The notes beneath the pieces were generated by a model. The model saw only the letters and a list, made by a program, of their open reading frames with translations. It was not told the origin of the DNA and searched no databases. 9,791 bases of DNA from positions 1 to 9,791 of the forward strand of contig JAEWNM010000302.1 in assembly GCA_023392755.1 (NCBI GenBank), in the 5' to 3' direction. Each line of letters starts with the position of its first letter. The stretch's first letter is position 1. Source of the DNA: Bacillota bacterium. GTDB lineage: Bacteria > Bacillota > Clostridia > Christensenellales > Aristaeellaceae. The position numbers and the translations under genes were made by a program. Shown piece by piece: positions 7,067 to 9,791 of the stretch.

Positions 7067-8008
7067 TTAATTGTACTTGATTCTGGGATCAATCAGGCAA
7101 TAAACGATATCCACCGCCAAATTTACCAGGATGAACATGGTGGCGATAATCAGCACCGTGCTTTGAACCACCTGATAGTTTCTGGTATTGATGGCATTGA
7201 TCAGATAAGTGCCGATGCCATTGACCACGAATACCTGCTCCGTAATGATGGCACCGCCCAACAGGCCGCCAAAGCTGGTGCCGAACTGGGTGATCAGCGG
7301 AATCAGTGCGTTTCTGAGCGCGTGGACAAACACGACGGTCTTTTTGGGAAGGCCCTTGGACTTGGCTGTTCTGATGTAATCGGACTGAAGCACATCCAGC
7401 ATGGCGGAGCGCCCGATGCGGGTAAAGCTCGCTATTGTAGCGGTGGACAGCGCAACGGCGGGAAGAATTGACTGTTTGAACCCCACAGCGGTCCAGAACG
7501 GCTCTGTCATGCCCCCGGAAGGCAGCCACCGCAGCGCGACGGAAAACAGATAGATCAGCATGGTGCCCAGCCAGAAGTTGGGGATGGAAATGCCGGCCAA
7601 CGCGCCGGTAGTGATTACGTTATCGACCAGGCTGTCCTTGCGGAGCGCCGTTATGATGCCTGCCGGGATGCCCAGCAGTATGGACAGGATGATGCTTGCA
7701 AAAGCAAGATTCAGCGTATTTGGCAAGCGAACCACGATCTCCTGCAATATGGGCTGCCGCGTTGTATAGGACATGCCCAGGTTCAGGGTGAGCAGATTGC
7801 GCAGATAAATGCCGTACTGCACCAAAAAGGGCTTGTCCAGGCCAAGGCTGACACGAACATGCTCAACATCCTCCGGCGTCGCGCTGGCACCGGCAACCAT
7901 GGCCGCCGGATCGCCCGGCGCAATATACAGGCTTGCAAAAACAATAAACGTCATGCCCAGAATCAACAGGATCATCAGCAGGATTCTCATCCCGATATAT
8001 TTCGCCAT
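7067..8008 (-). CDS. dppB: Peptide ABC transporter permease, DppB/OppB type
   Basis: This 313-residue integral membrane protein is the other half of the channel and the first gene of the operon. It has an N-terminal span (about 7-29) followed by APGDPA (30-35), then spans near 100-122, 133-158, 180-195, 243-262 and 281-305. The EAA motif is at about 211-237 (YIRTAKSKGLPKKTVVFVHA), and the protein ends VYCLIDPRIKYN as this family does. The reading frame stays open for another 41 codons upstream. I choose the ATG at 8008 because MAKYIGMRI matches family starts and GAGGAGG sits six bases before it. The upstream extension also crosses the predicted promoter. Leader length from the predicted transcription start is about 90 bases. 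Confidence 0.95.
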   Translation of the reverse strand: MAKYIGMRILLMILLILGMTFIVFASLYIAPGDPAAMVAGASATPEDVEHVRVSLGLDKPFLVQYGIYLRNLLTLNLGMSYTTRQPILQEIVVRLPNTLNLAFASIILSILLGIPAGIITALRKDSLVDNVITTGALAGISIPNFWLGTMLIYLFSVALRWLPSGGMTEPFWTAVGFKQSILPAVALSTATIASFTRIGRSAMLDVLQSDYIRTAKSKGLPKKTVVFVHALRNALIPLITQFGTSFGGLLGGAIITEQVFVVNGIGTYLINAINTRNYQVVQSTVLIIATMFILVNLAVDIVYCLIDPRIKYN

Positions 8009-8086
8009 GCATATCCTCCTCTGTATGACCGTGCGTAATTCGGATAGCCGCTGGATACAGCATTTGCAAGATGATCTGTAAACGCC

Positions 8087-8103
8087 TGCATATAGCATAT
8101 GTA
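8087..8103. promoter_or_regulatory. Inverted repeat at the predicted operon transcription start
   Basis: CATAT (8089-8093), AGC, ATATG (8097-8101) form a perfect five-base inverted repeat around position 8095, with an outer T/A pair at 8087/8103. It overlaps the -10 edge and the predicted start site of the minus-strand promoter. A repressor bound there would block initiation. No regulator gene lies in the window, so this is only a candidate operator. Confidence 0.35.
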
Positions 8104-8131
8104 TCATAGCACCTGGAACAAAAAATATCAA
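8103..8131 (-). promoter_or_regulatory. Sigma-70/SigA-type promoter for the dppB-to-GGT operon
   Basis: On the minus strand TTGATA (complement of 8126-8131) is followed after exactly 17 bases by TATGAT (complement of 8103-8108). Each box matches its consensus at five of six positions. The predicted start is near 8096, giving a leader of about 88 bases before the dppB ATG. No better candidate is visible upstream of this operon. Confidence 0.7.
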
Positions 8132-8160
8132 TAAACGCTTTGCTTATCATGCAGAGCTTT

Positions 8161-8180
8161 GTCGAAAAAAGACGAAAAAA
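8161..8180. promoter_or_regulatory. Two phased A6 tracts (predicted bend)
   Basis: A-tracts at 8165-8170 and 8175-8180 repeat with a 10-base period (GTCGAAAAAA then GACGAAAAAA), the phasing that gives intrinsic curvature. A further A-tract lies at 8120-8125. They sit 34-50 bases upstream of the minus-strand -35 box and could act as an upstream promoter element. Confidence 0.45.
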
Positions 8181-8184
8181 CATT

Positions 8185-8214
8185 TAATATGTAGCTACAC
8201 AAAATAATATGTAG
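8185..8214. promoter_or_regulatory. Direct repeat TAATATGTAG x2 with palindrome: candidate regulator site
   Basis: TAATATGTAG occurs at 8185-8194 and again at 8205-8214, exactly 20 bases apart (about two helix turns). The first copy runs into a perfect 10-base palindrome TGTAGCTACA (8190-8199). The second copy continues TGTAGATTACCA, a degenerate version. The site lies roughly midway between the two divergent promoters, 54 bases from the minus -35 box and 65 from the plus -35 box. It fits a shared activator or repressor site; the protein is not in the window. Confidence 0.5.
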
Positions 8215-8279
8215 ATTACCACCAAATATTAGCCACAAATTCGCCTCATTTTTATCAGCATGTGCATGAAGGCAAACAT

Positions 8280-8308
8280 TTGACAAAATTCATCCGTCCC
8301 GCTATGAT
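8280..8308 (+). promoter_or_regulatory. Sigma-70/SigA-type promoter for the chromate-type transporter genes
   Basis: A perfect TTGACA at 8280-8285 is followed after 17 bases by TATGAT at 8303-8308. The predicted start is near 8315, about 48 bases ahead of the first transporter gene. Confidence 0.75.
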
Positions 8309-8362
8309 AATTCCGGCCGAATTGGATAACTATGCTTTTGACATGCATCAAAATGAGAGCGG

Positions 8363-8917
8363 GTGGAGATTCTGAACATTTATCTGGATTTATTCCTGAC
8401 ATTTTCCAGGGTCGGCGGCCTTACCTTTGGCGGTGGGTACGCCATGCTGCCCATACTGCAAAAGGAAGTGGTGGAAAAGCGGAAATGGGTTACCGAGCCG
8501 GAGGTCATGGACTATTATGCCATTGGCCAATGCATGCCGGGAATCATTGCCGTGAACACATCGCTGTTTATAGGCAATAAGGTCAAGGGCGCTCTTGGCA
8601 GCATTGCGGCAGGCCTCGGGGTGGTATTCCCCTCCCTGGTAATCATCACCATCATCGCCGCGTTCATCAGCAACTTCGCCTATCTGCCCGCGGTGCAGCA
8701 TGCGTTTGCCGGCATACGGGTATGCGTGCTTGTGCTGATCATCAACGCCATCATGAAACTGCGCAAAGGCGCGCTTGTCGACTGGATTACCATTGGCATA
8801 TGCGCGGCGGTATTCCTCCTCTCCGTTTTCACCGATCTGAATCCCATTTATTTCATTATCGTCGCCGGACTGGCCGGTATCGCGTTTAAAGGCGGAAAGG
8901 TGGCGCTGAAAAAATGA
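8363..8917 (+). CDS. chrA: Chromate-type transporter, short-chain CHR subunit 1
   Basis: A 184-residue membrane protein containing one CHR domain. Short CHR proteins come as gene pairs, each carrying half of the full-length ChrA, and work together. Visible motifs are FGGGYAMLP (22-30), GQCMPG (55-60) followed by VNTS, and hydrophobic spans near 60-72, 77-100, 112-131, 141-157 and 161-175. The start is a GTG at 8363; an in-frame TGA at 8354 excludes anything further upstream. Its ribosome site is poor (GAGAG only three bases away), so expression may be modest. The stop overlaps the next ATG. The family is linked to chromate efflux, but the physiological substrate of short pairs in Bacillota is uncertain. 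Confidence 0.88.
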   Translation: MEILNIYLDLFLTFSRVGGLTFGGGYAMLPILQKEVVEKRKWVTEPEVMDYYAIGQCMPGIIAVNTSLFIGNKVKGALGSIAAGLGVVFPSLVIITIIAAFISNFAYLPAVQHAFAGIRVCVLVLIINAIMKLRKGALVDWITIGICAAVFLLSVFTDLNPIYFIIVAGLAGIAFKGGKVALKK

Positions 8918-9477
8918 TATATCTGCAGCTGTTTTTCGAATTCTTCAAAATCGGCTTGTTCGCCATAGGCGGCGGCCTGGCCACAATGCCGTTTCTGGAG
9001 AAGCTGTCCAAATCCACAGGTTGGTTCAGCCATCTTGATTTGACGAACATGATCGCCATATCCGAATCGACTCCCGGCCCCATCGGCATCAACATGGCGA
9101 CATACACCGGCTATACAACGGCCGGGATACCGGGCGCAATCGTTGCCACGCTGGGAGAAGTGCTGCCTTCCATCATCCTGGTGCTGATCGTGGCCCGCTT
9201 TTTGAAGTCCTTCAGCGAAAACCAAATTGTCAAATCGGTATTCTACGGCCTTCGCCCCGCTTCCGTCGGCCTGATTGCCGCCGCCGGCTTCAGCGTACTG
9301 AAGATCGCGCTGCTGAATGTTGACCTTTACGGGGCCAGCGGAAACCTGCTGAACCTGTTTCAATGGAAAGGGATTTTGCTGGGCGCTGCCATTTACTTCA
9401 TCATTAAAAAATGGAAGCCGCACCCCATCGTATCCATCGCCATTTCGGCTGTGGCAGGTATCGCGTTTGGTTTTTGA
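8914..9477 (+). CDS. chrA: Chromate-type transporter, short-chain CHR subunit 2
   Basis: A 187-residue partner of the preceding protein, also with a single CHR domain. Motifs are IGGGLATMPFL (18-28), ESTPGPIGIN (51-60, the TPGP signature) and GEVLPS (81-86). Hydrophobic spans lie near 10-25, 65-95, 115-135, 153-165 and 171-187. The protein ends almost inside its last span (AGIAFGF). Its ATG overlaps the upstream stop (ATGA), with AAAGGTGG ten bases before it, so translation is probably coupled and subunits made in equal amounts. The organisation matches the B. subtilis ywrA/ywrB pair (family knowledge, not checked by alignment). Confidence 0.9.
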   Translation: MIYLQLFFEFFKIGLFAIGGGLATMPFLEKLSKSTGWFSHLDLTNMIAISESTPGPIGINMATYTGYTTAGIPGAIVATLGEVLPSIILVLIVARFLKSFSENQIVKSVFYGLRPASVGLIAAAGFSVLKIALLNVDLYGASGNLLNLFQWKGILLGAAIYFIIKKWKPHPIVSIAISAVAGIAFGF

Positions 9478-9504
9478 CCGTCGCAATGCCGCCGATATGA
9501 AAAC

Positions 9505-9540
9505 AGCGCCGGGATAGCAAAGCATCGCTTTCCCGGCGCT
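9505..9540. terminator. GC-rich stem-loop 28 bases after the transporter pair
   Basis: AGCGCCGGGA (9505-9514) pairs perfectly with TCCCGGCGCT (9531-9540). The 16-base loop can itself pair (AAGC with GCTT). No T-run follows on the plus strand. On the minus strand only GTTTTC follows, so it may be a weak two-way terminator or an mRNA 3' end stabiliser working with the next hairpin. Confidence 0.55.
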
Positions 9541-9547
9541 CAGTGTA

Positions 9548-9583
9548 TCAACAAAGTGGCTGTCGCCACTTTGTTGAGTTTTT
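9548..9583 (+). terminator. Rho-independent terminator of the chromate-type transporter genes
   Basis: Positions 9548-9560 and 9565-9577 form a perfect 13-bp stem closed by a four-base loop, followed by G and TTTTT (9579-9583). This is a strong intrinsic terminator in the plus direction. A further 7-base inverted repeat (CAGTGTA at 9541-9547, TACACTG at 9591-9597) encloses it. Confidence 0.8.
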
Positions 9584-9596
9584 CCCTCGCTACACT

Positions 9597-9691
9597 GCAA
9601 AAGGCTACGCCTTTTGCGGCCGTTTGCTCGGGCAAGGAAGGAATTTTTTCAAAATTCCCACGCAAACCACCGCACATGTCGCTGGTTTGCG
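9597..9691. repeat. Run of perfect hairpins
   Basis: Three perfect inverted repeats follow one another: 9597-9605 with 9609-9617 (9 bp, 3-base loop), 9640-9647 with 9651-9658 (8 bp, 3-base loop) and 9661-9669 with 9683-9691 (9 bp, 13-base loop containing the palindrome ACATGT). A short TTGC/GCAA hairpin lies at 9624-9635. With the two upstream stem-loops this makes at least five hairpins in under 200 bases. It may be one dispersed repeat element; I cannot test copy number here. Confidence 0.6.
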
Positions 9692-9695
9692 ATCG

Positions 9696-9791
9696 TAGGT
9701 TTACACTTCAAGTGCAACACATGAAGAAAAGACAGTGACCCAACGAGCCAAAGCTTGTGCAATGGGAGTTGACAAGACAACCATATACAAG
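9696..9791 (+). mobile_element. Possible left end of an IS30-family element (incomplete)
   Basis: The stretch from 9696 reads TAGGTTTACACTTCAAGTGC followed by AACAC. It resembles in style the terminal repeats of IS30-type elements as I remember them and contains the near-palindrome CACTTCAAGTG. A reading frame like the start of an IS30 transposase follows after about 40 bases. The right end is outside the window, so the element cannot be confirmed. Confidence 0.35.
9762..9791 (+). CDS. Possible IS30-type transposase, first ten codons only
   Basis: An ATG at 9762 opens MGVDKTTIYK and runs off the window edge. This fits the N-terminus of IS30-type transposases, which are followed by an LTxEER-type helix-turn-helix segment. 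There is no clear ribosome site, and the frame is also open further upstream through a GTG at 9735, so the true start could be there. Ten residues are too few for a firm call. Confidence 0.3.
   Translation, partial: MGVDKTTIYK

Larger units (their letters stand above)
8009..8362. other. Divergent intergenic control region
   Basis: This 354-base AT-rich stretch separates the minus-strand dppB operon from the plus-strand chromate-type transporter genes. It holds one promoter candidate per direction, a direct repeat with a palindrome between them, a short inverted repeat at the predicted dppB-operon transcription start, and phased A-tracts; these are listed separately. I see no convincing small gene, tRNA or recognised riboswitch in it. 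Confidence 0.8.
9478..9791. other. Non-coding stretch after the transporter genes: stem-loops and a possible IS end
   Basis: This 314-base stretch holds a stem-loop, an intrinsic terminator, three further hairpins and, at the right edge, sequence that looks like the start of an IS30-type element. A 60-codon plus-strand frame at 9556-9738 runs straight through these hairpins and has no ribosome site, so I do not call it a gene. Confidence 0.7.

Noticed and set aside
8009..8131. Upstream extension of dppB by 41 codons
   Set aside because: The extension covers the predicted promoter and start site and lacks family similarity. The ATG at 8008 has an excellent ribosome site.
8338..8343. A second TTGACA just upstream of the first CHR gene
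   Set aside because: No -10-like sequence follows at 16-18 bases, and initiation there would lie within the coding region.
8848..9600. A 250-codon minus-strand frame over the second CHR gene and its terminators
   Set aside because: It is antisense to a CHR-family gene with conserved motifs and passes through two hairpins. The composition is that of a shadow frame.
9556..9738. A 60-codon plus-strand frame through the hairpin cluster
   Set aside because: It starts inside the terminator stem, has no ribosome site, and its sequence is dictated by inverted repeats.

Overview
The window looks like chromosome of a moderately GC-rich anaerobic member of the Bacillota (Clostridia-like). The evidence is strong purine-rich ribosome binding sites (GGAGG type) before nearly every gene, ATGA gene overlaps, a split pair of short chromate-type transporters, and protein sequences that read as clostridial. 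This placement is an inference from style, not from a marker gene.

Layout: positions 1-191 hold an imperfect tandem array of about 25-bp units, non-coding and open at the window edge. From 8008 down to 274 runs a six-gene minus-strand operon: two peptide-type ABC permeases (DppB and DppC type), a family 5 solute-binding protein, two ATPases (DppD and DppF type), and a cytosolic gamma-glutamyltransferase-like Ntn hydrolase. It starts at a good sigma-70-type promoter (8103-8131) and ends at a strong intrinsic terminator (209-254). The natural reading is that a peptide or amide-containing solute is imported and then cleaved inside the cell by the last gene product. The enzyme keeps the catalytic Thr and oxyanion glycines. 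It appears to lack the residues that classical GGTs use to hold the gamma-glutamyl carboxylate, so the substrate should not be assumed to be glutathione.

Positions 8009-8362 form a divergent control region. Two mirrored promoters, each with a 17-bp spacer and a TATGAT -10 box, flank a direct repeat (TAATATGTAG twice, 20 bp apart), a 10-bp palindrome and phased A-tracts. On the plus strand (8363-9477) follow two overlapping genes for short CHR-family membrane proteins, a split chromate-type transporter. They are followed by a stem-loop and an intrinsic terminator.

Positions 9505-9691 are a dense run of hairpins. From about 9696 the sequence resembles the left end of an IS30-family element, with the first ten codons of a possible transposase reaching the window edge.

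Most unusual points: a roughly 187-residue helical, charged insertion inside the DppF-type ATPase between Walker A and the Q-loop; hairpins on both sides of the binding-protein cistron; a binding protein without a lipobox; the co-location of a YwrD-like enzyme with a YwrA/YwrB-like transporter pair; and the higher-order 25-bp repeat array.
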